From Bacteroides fragilis (GTDB lineage Bacteria > Bacteroidota > Bacteroidia > Bacteroidales > Bacteroidaceae), in contig NZ_SZUU01000004.1 of assembly GCF_019583405.1 (NCBI RefSeq), forward strand, positions 248,001-312,000: a stretch of 64,000 nt of DNA, given 5' to 3'. Under the pieces are notes generated by a model that saw nothing but the letters and a program-made list of their open reading frames with translations, ran no database searches and had not been told where the DNA came from. Below, in pieces: positions 1 to 9,279 of this stretch; within the stretch, counting starts at the first letter, position 1, and the number at the start of each line of letters is the position of its first letter. Made by a program: the position numbers and the translations under genes.

Positions 1-1003
1 CCGTTTAAGCATAACGGGTGAAGTATATGTACGCCGAACAAAAGATATGTTGACGGCAGGAGTGACACTGCCAAGTGTTTTGGGAACGGATGTTCCCAAG
101 CAAAATGCAGCCGACTTGAAGACAGAGGGTTGGGAATTGACCGTAGGTTGGAAAGATCAGTTCAAATTGGCCGGAAGACCATTTTATTATGATGTGAACT
201 TTAATCTGGCAGATAGCCGTGCCTATATTACGAAGTACGAAAATCCGAAAGGATTGTTGGGTGATTACTATGTAGGAAAAGAGATTGGTGAGATATGGGG
301 GGTAGAGACTTTAGGCTTTTTCACTTCCGAGGAAGATATAAAGAATCATGCAGACCAGTCATGGTGTACTTCCTATCCGGGTACCCGTCCGCTGGCTCCC
401 GGTGATCTGAAATTTAAAGATGAAAATAAAGACGGTAAAATAACCGATGGAGCATGGACACTGGAAGACCATGGTGATTATAAAGTCATTGGTAACAGCC
501 GTGCACGCTATACATTTGGTCTATCGGCCAATGCACAGTGGAATGGATTCGATCTTAGCCTGTTTGCCCAGGGGGTAGGTAAGAAAGATTATTATCCGGG
601 TACAGGCGACCTTTATTTCTGGGGTATTTATGCACAGCCTTGGACAAATATTACCGTGGGTAATATGTACGACCATTGGACAGAGGAAAATCCAGACGCG
701 TATTTCCCGCGTATGAAAGCTTATGTGGCGGAAAATACAGACAGGGAGTGTGGAGTTGTTCAGACCAGATACCTGCAAAATGCGGCTTATGTCCGTCTGA
801 AAAACCTCACCGTAGGTTATACTCTTCCTAAAGTACTGTTGAATAAGATAGGAATTGAACGTTTGCGTATTTTCTTTTCCGGTGATAATCTGTGTGAGTT
901 TTCAGGCTTATACAAACATTATAAGGTAGATCCGGAAAGTTTAGGTAATATTGTTTATCCTCTTCAGCGTTCTTATTCATTTGGTTTAAATCTCACATTC
1001 TAA
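1..1003 (+). CDS. SusC-like TonB-dependent outer-membrane receptor, 5' truncated by window
   Basis: The frame is open from base 2, so this is the last 333 residues of a gene that begins before the window. The sequence is the C-terminal part of a SusC/RagA TonB-dependent receptor: alternating aromatic strands, an Asp-rich extracellular loop (DENKDGKITDG, EF-hand-like), and a barrel end LRIFFSGDNL followed by the terminal strand SFGLNLTF with a C-terminal Phe, as usual for this family. It would import a glycan or other ligand through the outer membrane with the SusD lipoprotein encoded 12 bases downstream. The plug and TonB box are outside the window, so substrate cannot be judged here; the neighbouring phosphoesterases and sulfatase hint at a phosphorylated or sulfated ligand (inference). 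Confidence 0.93.
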   Translation, partial: RLSITGEVYVRRTKDMLTAGVTLPSVLGTDVPKQNAADLKTEGWELTVGWKDQFKLAGRPFYYDVNFNLADSRAYITKYENPKGLLGDYYVGKEIGEIWGVETLGFFTSEEDIKNHADQSWCTSYPGTRPLAPGDLKFKDENKDGKITDGAWTLEDHGDYKVIGNSRARYTFGLSANAQWNGFDLSLFAQGVGKKDYYPGTGDLYFWGIYAQPWTNITVGNMYDHWTEENPDAYFPRMKAYVAENTDRECGVVQTRYLQNAAYVRLKNLTVGYTLPKVLLNKIGIERLRIFFSGDNLCEFSGLYKHYKVDPESLGNIVYPLQRSYSFGLNLTF

Positions 1004-1015
1004 TTAAGATAAGTT

Positions 1016-2809
1016 ATGTGTTCAAAAATAAAACATATATTACTGACTGCGTGCTGTCTGACAGGCGCAGGTCTGATGACAAGTTGCAATGACGGATTCA
1101 TGGATCGTTTCCCTGAGACCAGTATCACGGAGAAGGTCTTTTTCTCTTCTCCTGCCGATTTGGAAACCTATACCAATGGCATGTACGGATACATTGATGC
1201 AAGCTATTCGGATACTCCTTCCGACAATATGCTTTACACGGAAGATACTGATATTTATAAAATGATGCGTGGTGAATATAGACCCGATAACATAGGTAAA
1301 TGGAGTTGGAAGAATATTCGTACGGTCAATTTTATGTTAGCGAGGACAGACCGTGTGGAGGGTGACCGCGGTGAGATTAATCACTACATCGGGCTGGCAC
1401 GTATGTTTCGTGCATTAATCTATTATTCAAAGGTGAAAGACTATTCGGATGTGCCATGGTATAGCCATGACCTGCAAACGACGGACACCGAGTTACTATA
1501 TAAGTCACAGGATCCTCGTTCCCTGGTCGTAGATTCCATAATGGCCGATCTTGATTTTGCCGTGACCCACATGAAAACAAACAATAGTACGACCCGTATT
1601 TACCGGAATGCTGCTTTGGCTATACAGGCGCGGATTGCTTTGCATGAAGGGACATTCCGTAAATATCATCCCGAGTTGAAACTGAATGATGGCGACCGTT
1701 TCCTGAAAATAGCGGTGGAGGCCTGCCGGAAGATTATGGACACAAAACATTACAGTCTGTCGACTTCCAAAGAGAGTGGCCTGCCTGCCTATCAGTCACT
1801 TTTCTGTAGTGCGGATCTTACGCAAAACCCGGAAATGATTCTGGTGGCTGATTACGATAAAGCATTAGGACACCTGCACAATGCCCAGGCTCAGTTTGAC
1901 TATAATACGGGACTTTCTCGTAGTCTGATGGAAGATTATTTAGTCGTTGAGGACGGACAAACCAAATATTTTCATGAAGTGGAAGGTTACCGGACCAAGA
2001 CGGTACTGGAGATCTTTGAGAATCGGGACCCTCGTCTGGAGCAGACTTTTATGAAACCGGGTGTCCTGAACGTGGGTACTACCGAGCCTCACCGGGCTAA
2101 ACTGAATCTGGGTGGATATCCGCAGATCAAATTCCGTCCGTTGACATTCGATCAGATGGATTGGGGAAAATCTTATACTGATTTACCTATTATTCGTTAC
2201 GCTGAAATTTTGCTGATATATGCTGAGGCAAAGGCCGAATTGGGTACGCTGACACAAGATGATGTCAATAATACAATCAATCTGATCAGGCAGCGTGCCG
2301 GTATGCCGGATGCTTCGTTGGACGACTGGCTGGCTAATATTGATCCGGTACAGGAAGAACGTTATTCCAATGTACAGTCTTCACAAAAAGGTGCTGTGCT
2401 GGAAGTGCGCCGTGAACGCAGAATCGAATTGGCATGCGAAGGGTTCAGATATGGTGATTTAATGCGTTGGGGATGTGGAAAGTTGTTTGAGACTGCTCCG
2501 GAAGGGGCGTATATTCCGGGAATGGGCTATTATGATGTAACAGGTGATGGTACACCGGACATTGCGGTAGTGGAAAAGAAAGTGGATGTAGATAAGATAC
2601 CTGAGGAGGACAAGCAAAAGTATAAATTGACGGTTTATGCTTTGGAAGGTAATACGATTGGGCTCACCGAAGGGACAAAAGGCCATATCTACCTGATAGC
2701 CCAACATGGTAAGTATACTTTTGTATCTCCGAAATATTATTATTATCCGGTTGCTACCAAAGATATTACTGTTAACGAAAACCTCTATCAGAATCCATTC
2801 TGGGAATAG
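1016..2809 (+). CDS. SusD/RagB family surface lipoprotein
   Basis: A 597-residue protein with a lipoprotein signal peptide; the lipobox LMTSC places the acylated Cys at residue 24. The N-terminal segment (FMDRFPETSITEKVFFSSPADLETYTNGMYG) and the C-terminal RRERRIELACEGFRYGDLMRWG block are hallmarks of SusD-like nutrient-binding proteins, whose tetratricopeptide-like fold caps the SusC barrel. The spacing of 12 bases after SusC indicates one transcript. The length is typical for the family. The ligand is unknown. A carboxy-terminal insert rich in Asp, Lys and Glu follows the conserved RRERRIEL block. It probably heads the group of secreted phosphoesterases that follows. Confidence 0.95.
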   Translation: MCSKIKHILLTACCLTGAGLMTSCNDGFMDRFPETSITEKVFFSSPADLETYTNGMYGYIDASYSDTPSDNMLYTEDTDIYKMMRGEYRPDNIGKWSWKNIRTVNFMLARTDRVEGDRGEINHYIGLARMFRALIYYSKVKDYSDVPWYSHDLQTTDTELLYKSQDPRSLVVDSIMADLDFAVTHMKTNNSTTRIYRNAALAIQARIALHEGTFRKYHPELKLNDGDRFLKIAVEACRKIMDTKHYSLSTSKESGLPAYQSLFCSADLTQNPEMILVADYDKALGHLHNAQAQFDYNTGLSRSLMEDYLVVEDGQTKYFHEVEGYRTKTVLEIFENRDPRLEQTFMKPGVLNVGTTEPHRAKLNLGGYPQIKFRPLTFDQMDWGKSYTDLPIIRYAEILLIYAEAKAELGTLTQDDVNNTINLIRQRAGMPDASLDDWLANIDPVQEERYSNVQSSQKGAVLEVRRERRIELACEGFRYGDLMRWGCGKLFETAPEGAYIPGMGYYDVTGDGTPDIAVVEKKVDVDKIPEEDKQKYKLTVYALEGNTIGLTEGTKGHIYLIAQHGKYTFVSPKYYYYPVATKDITVNENLYQNPFWE

Positions 2810-2820
2810 GTTTATCATAT

Positions 2821-2871
2821 CGAAAACAGAAAGGCTACTCCGGCAGTAGCGGGAGAAGCCTGCTGTTTTCG
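2821..2871 (+). other. Intergenic stem-loop after susD
   Basis: A perfect 9-bp inverted repeat (CGAAAACAG at 2821-2829, CTGTTTTCG at 2863-2871) encloses further GC-rich complementarity (GGCT...AGCC). No T-tract follows, so it does not look like a simple intrinsic terminator. It could be a partial terminator or a transcript-stabilising stem giving higher susCD than downstream expression (inference). Confidence 0.5.
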
Positions 2872-2910
2872 TTAAGAGACAAAACTGATTAATATAGTAA
2901 AACAATAAAT

Positions 2911-5367
2911 ATGTTGAAATTATTTGTAGGTATAGCGGCTTTATTCCTGGGAGTTGGCAGTTCTGCTTTCGCACAGATAGAAGGCGGGGTTTATATCGAC
3001 ATAAACAGAAACGGCATTCGTGATGCCGGAGAGAAAGGGATCAAGGGGATCTGTGTGCAAGATGGGCTCCATGTGGTGCAAACGGCGGAAGATGGTAGCT
3101 TTACACTTCCGGGACATAAAGACACCCGGTTTATCACTTTGACCGTGCCCGATGGATTTCAGGCATCTGCTTCCCATTATTTACCTTTCGACGGGACCGG
3201 GAAAAAGTATGAACTGGGAATTTGCAAGAGTCCGGTAAGGACAGGAAATGGATATTCGTTTGTACAAATCACAGATACAGAGACATCCCTGTATGGTGAC
3301 TGGATAGACAATCTGAAAGAGTATGTGAAAACAAATCCGACTGCTTTTATCATCCATACGGGTGATATTTGTTATGAAGCCCATCAGGATTTTCACGGAC
3401 GTTATCTTCGTTCTGAGGATTTAGGGGTTCCGACTTATTATTGTGTGGGTAATCATGATTTGCGTGCCGGAAGGTATGGTGAAGAGTTATGGCAGAGTCA
3501 TTTCGGTCCTTCATGGTATTCGTTCGACGTTGGTAATGTGCATTATGTGGTTACTCCGATGCTGGGTGGTGATCATGCACCCTCGTACAGGCGTGCTGAT
3601 ATCATCCGTTGGTTGAAGAATGACCTTGCACAAATAAATAGAGATAAAAGGGTCGTTTTATTTAATCACGACTTATGGTTTTGGGGAGACGATTTGCTCT
3701 TCAAGGATAAAAACGGCGAACAGATAGACTTTGCGGATTATAATCTGGACGCCATGATTTACGGACACTGGCACAATCATTATTATAAGCAGTTGAAGTC
3801 GGGACTTCAGACCTACTGCTCATCCACTCCGGATAAAGGAGGAATCGATCACGGAACGTCCTGTTTCAGGATTTATCATGCTGATACCAAAGGTAAACTC
3901 AGTTCGGAAACCCGTTATACTTATATCGATGGAATCTTGACTTCTGCTTATCCGGCAGAAGGTGAAATGGTTTCTGTCTCTGATGGTAAAATGACAGTTC
4001 GGATTAATGCTTATCGTACGGTGTCGTACGCAAAAAAAGTAACGGCTTCTGTTGAACGGAACGGGAAAATCATATCGTCTGTCACATTGTTACCCGAAAC
4101 AGACTGGGAATGGAGTGGAACAATCCGTGTGTCCGATGGCAAGCAACGCTTGTTGGTGGCTGCCGAGTTTGAGGATGGAACCCGTTTGACGAAAAGGGTG
4201 GATTACACCGTAACCGGGCAGCCGGCTGCTTCGGCTGTGACATCCGCCATTTGGGCGGGACTTCGTGGAAATGCCGCCCACAATCAACTGGTGAATGACA
4301 CAGTGTCTTTGCCCCTGCAAACCAACTGGGTCCGAAATGCAGGCAGCAATATTTATATGTGTTCGCCCATAGTGGCACAGAATAAAGTGTTTATAGGAAC
4401 CATTGACGATGATAGGGCAGAGAAATGCTTTATAAAAGCCTATGATGCTGCAACAGGAGGTCTTTGCTGGACTTTCAGTGCTTCTAATTCGATAAAGAAT
4501 ACCATTGCTTATGAAGACGGGCGCGTGTTTGCTTCGGATGCTTCGGGGATGCTTTACGCCATAGATGCAGAAAAAGGAACGGTTTGTTGGCAAACACAGT
4601 TGCCGGTTTCTCTATTGCCACTTCTTGATGAAGGCTTGGCGGTTGTCGATGGTGTGGTGTATGCCGGGCATGCAAAAGGAACTTGTGCCGTACGGACCGC
4701 CGATGGAAGGATCTTGTGGCAGAACAAATCCTGGGATGGAGGTGAGGGAACCACTTCTACTTTGACTGTAGGTGCAGGAGTATTAGTGGCGTCCGCACAT
4801 TGGAACGGACTCTTCGGACATGACATCAATGACGGTACTTTACTGTGGAAGAAGCGTGACAGTAAAATTCGTTTCCGTGACGGATCGGCAACTTTTTACG
4901 ATGGTAATTTCTATCTGGCCTCATGTGAGAATTTATATGTGATCAACCCACGCTCCGGAGATATTCTGAAAATGGCGGAAACTTCTTATGATTTTAATTC
5001 GGCCTGCGCTCCGCTTGTAACGGATAAATATCTGGTTGTTTCCACTTCCAATAAAGGAGTGGTTGCATTTGACCGACTCACTTTTAAAGAGGTCTGGAAC
5101 TATCGTACCGGAACAAGCCTTTTCTATACTGTCCCTTATTCTCATAGCCATGAATGCACAGTCGAAGTTTCGCCTGTACTTGTGGGAGCAACCGTTTTCT
5201 TTGGGGCCAGTGACGGGTATTTGCATGCCGTTGACTTGGATACAGGCGCCTATCGTGGAAAACGTGCTTTGGGAGCTCCGGTATTCTCGAGTGTGGCAGT
5301 AAGCGGTAACTGTCTGTTCGTTGCCGATTTTGGAGGTAATATTTATAATTTTAGGTTACACGATTAA
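2911..5367 (+). CDS. Secreted calcineurin-like phosphoesterase with PQQ-type beta-propeller
   Basis: An 818-residue secreted protein with a signal peptide ending near AFAQ (residues 19-22). Residues ~23-105 look like the beta-sandwich N-domain of Bacteroides metallophosphoesterases. The calcineurin core follows, with visible metal ligands TDTE (D122), HTGD (about 149-152), GNHD (180-183), FNHD (H253) and GHWHNH (285-290). From about residue 440 to the end the sequence is made of repeated strands with W motifs (LCWTFSAS, VCWQTQLP, ILWQNKSW, LLWKKRDS) typical of PQQ-like/WD-like beta-propellers. Fusing a metallophosphatase to a propeller is unusual outside Bacteroidetes. Probable role: hydrolysis of a phosphomonoester or diester in the periplasm or on the surface, in the same operon as SusCD. 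Substrate unknown. Confidence 0.87.
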   Translation: MLKLFVGIAALFLGVGSSAFAQIEGGVYIDINRNGIRDAGEKGIKGICVQDGLHVVQTAEDGSFTLPGHKDTRFITLTVPDGFQASASHYLPFDGTGKKYELGICKSPVRTGNGYSFVQITDTETSLYGDWIDNLKEYVKTNPTAFIIHTGDICYEAHQDFHGRYLRSEDLGVPTYYCVGNHDLRAGRYGEELWQSHFGPSWYSFDVGNVHYVVTPMLGGDHAPSYRRADIIRWLKNDLAQINRDKRVVLFNHDLWFWGDDLLFKDKNGEQIDFADYNLDAMIYGHWHNHYYKQLKSGLQTYCSSTPDKGGIDHGTSCFRIYHADTKGKLSSETRYTYIDGILTSAYPAEGEMVSVSDGKMTVRINAYRTVSYAKKVTASVERNGKIISSVTLLPETDWEWSGTIRVSDGKQRLLVAAEFEDGTRLTKRVDYTVTGQPAASAVTSAIWAGLRGNAAHNQLVNDTVSLPLQTNWVRNAGSNIYMCSPIVAQNKVFIGTIDDDRAEKCFIKAYDAATGGLCWTFSASNSIKNTIAYEDGRVFASDASGMLYAIDAEKGTVCWQTQLPVSLLPLLDEGLAVVDGVVYAGHAKGTCAVRTADGRILWQNKSWDGGEGTTSTLTVGAGVLVASAHWNGLFGHDINDGTLLWKKRDSKIRFRDGSATFYDGNFYLASCENLYVINPRSGDILKMAETSYDFNSACAPLVTDKYLVVSTSNKGVVAFDRLTFKEVWNYRTGTSLFYTVPYSHSHECTVEVSPVLVGATVFFGASDGYLHAVDLDTGAYRGKRALGAPVFSSVAVSGNCLFVADFGGNIYNFRLHD

Positions 5368-5380
5368 TTGTATATACAAA

Positions 5381-6304
5381 ATGAAAAAGATTTCGATATT
5401 ATTCATATTTTCTGTGATTTTTAGTTTATTTGCCGGTGAAGTAAATGCAGCCGGTCCCCGTTTGAAGAAACATCCGAAGCATGTAGTATTAATTGCTTTT
5501 GACGGTTTAAGTGCCGTTGCTATCCGCAATCATCCCATGCCCAATTTCAACCGGTTGATGGAAGAAGGGGCTTATACATTGAACAACCGTTCGATTCTGC
5601 CATCATCGAGTGCTCCAAACTGGGCCTCTATGTTTTCCGGAGCCGGACCGGAACTTCATGGATATACGACCTGGGGAAGCAAGACACCCGAGATTCCTCC
5701 TTTTATAACCAATCAATACGGTCGTTTTCCGGGACTTTACGGATTGATACGCGATACATATCCTAAAGCGGAGGTAGGCTATATTTATGAATGGGATGGA
5801 ATGAGATATCTGGTTGATTCGCTTGCTATTAACTACTTCGTACATGCTCCGCAAACAAAGGAACATCCTAAGGGAGCGACACAATTCGCCGTGAATTATC
5901 TGAAAGAGAAAAAGCCTATGTATTGTGCCGTTATATTTGAATATCCTGATCACACCGGACACAGCTACAAGTGGGAATCCAAAGAGTATTATGAAAAGCT
6001 CGATGAATTGGACGGTTATTTAGGTGAAATAGTAGCAGCCATTGAAGAAGCCGGTATGATGGATGATACTGTAATTATACTGACTGCGGATCATGGCGGA
6101 ATCGGTACTAATCATGGCGGAAAAACTCTCAATGAAATGGAGACCCCGCTTGTATTTTATGGAAAGGGTGTGAAAAAGAACTATAAGATAACTGAGAGTA
6201 CAATGGTGATTGATGTGGCTGCAACGGAAGCTTGGTTGCTGGGGGTTGAGCCTCACGAAGCCTGGTTGGGCAATCCGGTAACGACAGCATTCTTTACTAA
6301 ATAA
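5381..6304 (+). CDS. Secreted alkaline-phosphatase-superfamily phosphodiesterase (NPP-like)
   Basis: A 307-residue enzyme. The start at 5381 was chosen because it begins a proper signal peptide (MKKISILFIFSVIFSLF...AA) 13 bases after the previous stop; an in-frame extension to 5321 would overlap that gene and hide the signal. Motifs of type I phosphodiesterase/nucleotide pyrophosphatase enzymes are visible: AFDG (metal Asp), SSSAPNW (Ser in the Thr/Ser nucleophile position), DHTGH, and TADHGG...NHGG metal ligands. The protein is shorter than eukaryotic ENPPs but similar to compact bacterial members. It should cleave a phosphodiester such as a nucleotide, phospholipid head group or teichoic-type linkage (inference). 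Same operon as the flanking phosphoesterase genes. Confidence 0.88.
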   Translation: MKKISILFIFSVIFSLFAGEVNAAGPRLKKHPKHVVLIAFDGLSAVAIRNHPMPNFNRLMEEGAYTLNNRSILPSSSAPNWASMFSGAGPELHGYTTWGSKTPEIPPFITNQYGRFPGLYGLIRDTYPKAEVGYIYEWDGMRYLVDSLAINYFVHAPQTKEHPKGATQFAVNYLKEKKPMYCAVIFEYPDHTGHSYKWESKEYYEKLDELDGYLGEIVAAIEEAGMMDDTVIILTADHGGIGTNHGGKTLNEMETPLVFYGKGVKKNYKITESTMVIDVAATEAWLLGVEPHEAWLGNPVTTAFFTK

Positions 6305-6318
6305 TTAAAATGTACTTA

Positions 6319-6345
6319 TCCAATGGGGGAAATAGCCCCATTGGA
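6319..6345. other. Perfect 10-bp intergenic stem-loop
   Basis: TCCAATGGGG (6319-6328) and CCCCATTGGA (6336-6345) form a perfect stem with a 7-base loop between two genes of the phosphoesterase operon. There is no T-tract, so an RNA-processing or stability element is as likely as a terminator. Confidence 0.5.
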
Positions 6346-6368
6346 TGATACTTGTATAAAAGATTGAT

Positions 6369-7310
6369 ATGAAAAGATTTATATATATGCTAATTGCGTC
6401 TTTGGCAATTAGCTTTGTTTCTTGCACACCTGTGGAACGTGCCAAGGAGAAGGAATTAAAAGTTTTGTCATGGAATGTATGGCATGCAGGGCATGCTAAA
6501 AACTATCCCGAAAAGGGCTGTGAAGGAACTATAGGGATTCTGAAAAAGAGTCAGGCGGATGTTATTTTGATGATTGAGACTTATGGTGCGGCTCCAATGG
6601 TGGCGGACTCTTTGGGATATGATTACGTATTGTTATCAGACAATCTGTGCATTTATAGTCGCTATCCGATAAAGAAAACGTATCTTTTTCCTGATTCCAT
6701 TTCTGCATTCAATTTTGGAGGAGTCGAAATAGATATGGATGGTACGCCGGTCCGTTTATTCGATACCTGGCTGCATTATTTACCCGATATGCGATTAGTG
6801 CCTACAGAGCAATCAGAAGCCGATATTTTGGCTTGGGACGATGCCGGGACACGAGATGATGAAATACGCCGCATACTTTCTGTTTTGCAACCGATGATTC
6901 GTCAGACTGACAGTATTCCTATGATTATGGGTGGAGATTTCAATGTACATTCCCATCTTGACTGGACAGATACCACGAAAGATATGTATAGCCATGGTGG
7001 TGCCGTTGTGGGATGGACTGTTTCTAAAGAGATGCAAAACGCAGGTTTCAAGGACAGCTTTCGTGAAATTCATCCCCAACCCGAAAAGAATATAGGAGCT
7101 ACCTGGATCTACGATAATGAAGATAAGCCTGTCCGGTCCGACCGTATTGATTTTATCTATTATCAAGGTAGGACTATTCGTGCGGTGACGTCTGAATCTT
7201 ATAACCAGGAGCTGACTAAACCTCTGGAGTTTATGGGAGAAAAATTCTTTTATCCTTCCGATCACGGTTTTGTATTGACTACTTTTAAAGTGTCATCGTT
7301 GGAAAAATAG
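6369..7310 (+). CDS. Endonuclease/exonuclease/phosphatase-family lipoprotein
   Basis: A 313-residue predicted lipoprotein (lipobox ISFVSC, Cys 19). It carries the EEP-superfamily (DNase I/sphingomyelinase-like) signature set: LSWNVWHAGH near residue 35 (Asn ligand), MIETYG (Glu ligand), GGDFNVHSHLDW (Asp-Asn pair), SDRIDFIYY and the C-terminal SDHGFVLTTF catalytic His. Members cleave phosphodiesters in nucleic acids, inositol phosphates or sphingomyelin; the fold alone does not decide which. Lipidation puts it on the cell surface or in the periplasm. It is the third unrelated phosphoesterase fold in this operon, suggesting sequential breakdown of one phosphorylated ligand (inference). Confidence 0.88.
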   Translation: MKRFIYMLIASLAISFVSCTPVERAKEKELKVLSWNVWHAGHAKNYPEKGCEGTIGILKKSQADVILMIETYGAAPMVADSLGYDYVLLSDNLCIYSRYPIKKTYLFPDSISAFNFGGVEIDMDGTPVRLFDTWLHYLPDMRLVPTEQSEADILAWDDAGTRDDEIRRILSVLQPMIRQTDSIPMIMGGDFNVHSHLDWTDTTKDMYSHGGAVVGWTVSKEMQNAGFKDSFREIHPQPEKNIGATWIYDNEDKPVRSDRIDFIYYQGRTIRAVTSESYNQELTKPLEFMGEKFFYPSDHGFVLTTFKVSSLEK

Positions 7311-7337
7311 TGTCGGATTATCATATATTGAATTTTT

Positions 7338-8885
7338 ATGAATATTAGATTTGTATGTTCTGCATTGTTGGTACAAACAGCAGGACTCCAGATGGTGTAT
7401 GCGGGGAATAAGGTTACCGATTCTGCTCGTCCCAATATTATTTTTGTGCTTGCGGATGATTTGGGTTATGGAGATCTGGGATGTTTCGGACAGAAGCGGA
7501 TCGAAACTCCCCATATAGACCGTTTGGCTGCCGAAGGAATGGTATTCAGTAATTATTATACCGGATCTCCGGTTTCGGCTGCTGCCCGTTGTGTTCTTTT
7601 GACAGGAAAACACAGTGGTCATTGTGGCATCAGGGGGAATGATGAAGCTCCGGAACGTGGTAGAGTATGGGATTTTCTTGCGGCTGAGCGCGATTCAACC
7701 TTAGAAGGTCAACGCGGATTGCCATCCGGTACGAAAACATTTGTGTCAATTTTGAAGGAAGGAGGATATCGTACAGGGATAGTAGGAAAGTGGGGATTGG
7801 GTGCTCCGGGTACTGAAAGCCTGCCTTTGAATCATGGTTTTGACTTCTTCTATGGTTATAATTGTCAGCGTCAGGCACACACTTACTTTCCATTGCATTT
7901 GTATCGGAATGAACAGAGGGAGTATTTGGCAAATGATACGGTGATACCGCATACCAAACTTGACCCCGGAGCCGATCCTTTGAGCCTGAGCAGCTATGAT
8001 AAGTTAATCTCACATGTTTATTCGCCCGATAAAATTCAGGAAGAAGCATTGCGTTTTATGGAGGAGAACAAAACACAACCCTTTTTTCTTTACTACGCTA
8101 CTCCTTTGCCACATGTTCCAATTCAGGCCCCTCAACGTTTGATTGATCATTATGTCAGGAAATTTGGTGACGAGTCCCCTTATTTAGGACAGGCCGATTA
8201 CTTTCCGGCACGTTATCCACATGCCGGATATGCGGCAATGGTGACTTACATCGATGAGAAGGTAGGTGAGATTGTAGATTTTTTAAAGAAGAAGGGATTG
8301 TATGAAAATACAGTCATTATCATTTCAAGTGATAATGGCCCGACCTTTAATGGTGGAGTCGATTCGCCCTGGTTCCGGAGTGGAGGTCCTTTCCGTTCGG
8401 AATATGGATGGGGAAAGTGCTTTTTGCGTGAAGGAGGAATCCGTGTACCGCTGATTGTAACATGGAAAGGACATATCCGGACAGGAGCACCCACTACATT
8501 ACCATGTACATCTTATGATTTTTACTCAACGATATGTGAACTGGCAGGTGTGAATCCGGCCACAGAGACCGATGGAATCAGTTTTTATCCGACTTTAATG
8601 GAGAGTGGAGATCAAATGAAGCATTCTTATCTCTATTGGGAGTTTATGGACATAGAAGGACAGCAGGCTGTACGTATGGGCAAATGGAAAGGATTGCGTA
8701 ATGGACTGAAAAGAGGAAATATGAAGATCGAGCTATACGATCTGGAAACAGATTCTTGTGAACAGAGGGATGTTGCCCCTAAGCATCCTGAAATCGTCAA
8801 AAAGATTGGTGAGATTATGAAAAAAGAGCATACTGTTCCCGTATATCCTGCATTTCGGGTGAAAGTATTGGACGAATTATATTGA
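7338..8885 (+). CDS. Serine-type arylsulfatase (S1 family)
   Basis: A 515-residue exported sulfatase. The active-site motif reads S80-A-A-A-R84 within SPVSAAARCVLLTG, the serine version of the (C/S)-x-(P/A)-x-R motif. The Ser would be converted to formylglycine by an anaerobic sulfatase-maturing enzyme, which is not in the window. Asp40-Asp41 (LADDLGYGD), KWGLG, and SSDNGP supply the remaining metal and substrate residues. The N-terminus (MNIRFVCSALLVQTAGLQMVYAG) is a signal peptide. It would remove sulfate from a glycan or lipid; with three phosphoesterases upstream it completes a dephosphorylating/desulfating operon. The operon probably ends here, since a terminator follows. Confidence 0.92.
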   Translation: MNIRFVCSALLVQTAGLQMVYAGNKVTDSARPNIIFVLADDLGYGDLGCFGQKRIETPHIDRLAAEGMVFSNYYTGSPVSAAARCVLLTGKHSGHCGIRGNDEAPERGRVWDFLAAERDSTLEGQRGLPSGTKTFVSILKEGGYRTGIVGKWGLGAPGTESLPLNHGFDFFYGYNCQRQAHTYFPLHLYRNEQREYLANDTVIPHTKLDPGADPLSLSSYDKLISHVYSPDKIQEEALRFMEENKTQPFFLYYATPLPHVPIQAPQRLIDHYVRKFGDESPYLGQADYFPARYPHAGYAAMVTYIDEKVGEIVDFLKKKGLYENTVIIISSDNGPTFNGGVDSPWFRSGGPFRSEYGWGKCFLREGGIRVPLIVTWKGHIRTGAPTTLPCTSYDFYSTICELAGVNPATETDGISFYPTLMESGDQMKHSYLYWEFMDIEGQQAVRMGKWKGLRNGLKRGNMKIELYDLETDSCEQRDVAPKHPEIVKKIGEIMKKEHTVPVYPAFRVKVLDELY

Positions 8886-8964
8886 TTCTTAAAAAATAGG
8901 ATAGTCGGTAGTGGCAACTTAGAATGTATATATACGATTATATTATTATGTATAAAGACTGAAA

Positions 8965-9016
8965 GGGAGTAAGAGATCTTTTTTGATAGAAAGGGACTCT
9001 TACCCCTGTCTTTTTA
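8965..9016 (+). terminator. Probable terminator of the phosphoesterase/sulfatase operon
   Basis: GTAAGAG (8969-8975) pairs with CTCTTAC (8997-9003), extended by flanking G/C pairs with one mismatch, followed by TGTCTTTTT. The rest of the 8886-9279 spacer is AT-rich; only this hairpin and the promoter at 9202-9229 were recognised in it. Confidence 0.55.
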
Positions 9017-9201
9017 TAACCAGTGTAATATAAGTAATTAGCATAAGAAAACTATTCTGCCATTATATTATTAAAGATGATGATTGAGAGATGTTATATC
9101 TGATGGATTAGAATCATAGATTGAATTTTTTATGATACGATTTCGGCCAATAAGCAACTTAATCTTAAATTTAGAACATAAAATACGTAAGATAGACCTT
9201 G

Positions 9202-9229
9202 TTTGGATGGAAATAAAGCAGTTACTTTG
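9202..9229 (+). promoter_or_regulatory. Probable Bacteroides promoter for the DUF4925-like gene
   Basis: TTTG at 9202-9205 (-33 box) and TTACTTTG at 9222-9229 (one mismatch to TAnnTTTG) with a 16-base spacer, shorter than the usual 19-21. It lies 50 bases before the start codon. Confidence 0.45.
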
Positions 9230-9279
9230 CTCCGTTTTAGAATAAAGATTAAAAATTACTAACTAAACGTGATTAATTT

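Noticed and set aside
2459..2974. 171-codon minus-strand frame across the susD end
   Set aside because: Hydrophobic translation with no motif; crosses the coding region and the stem-loop; treated as a shadow.
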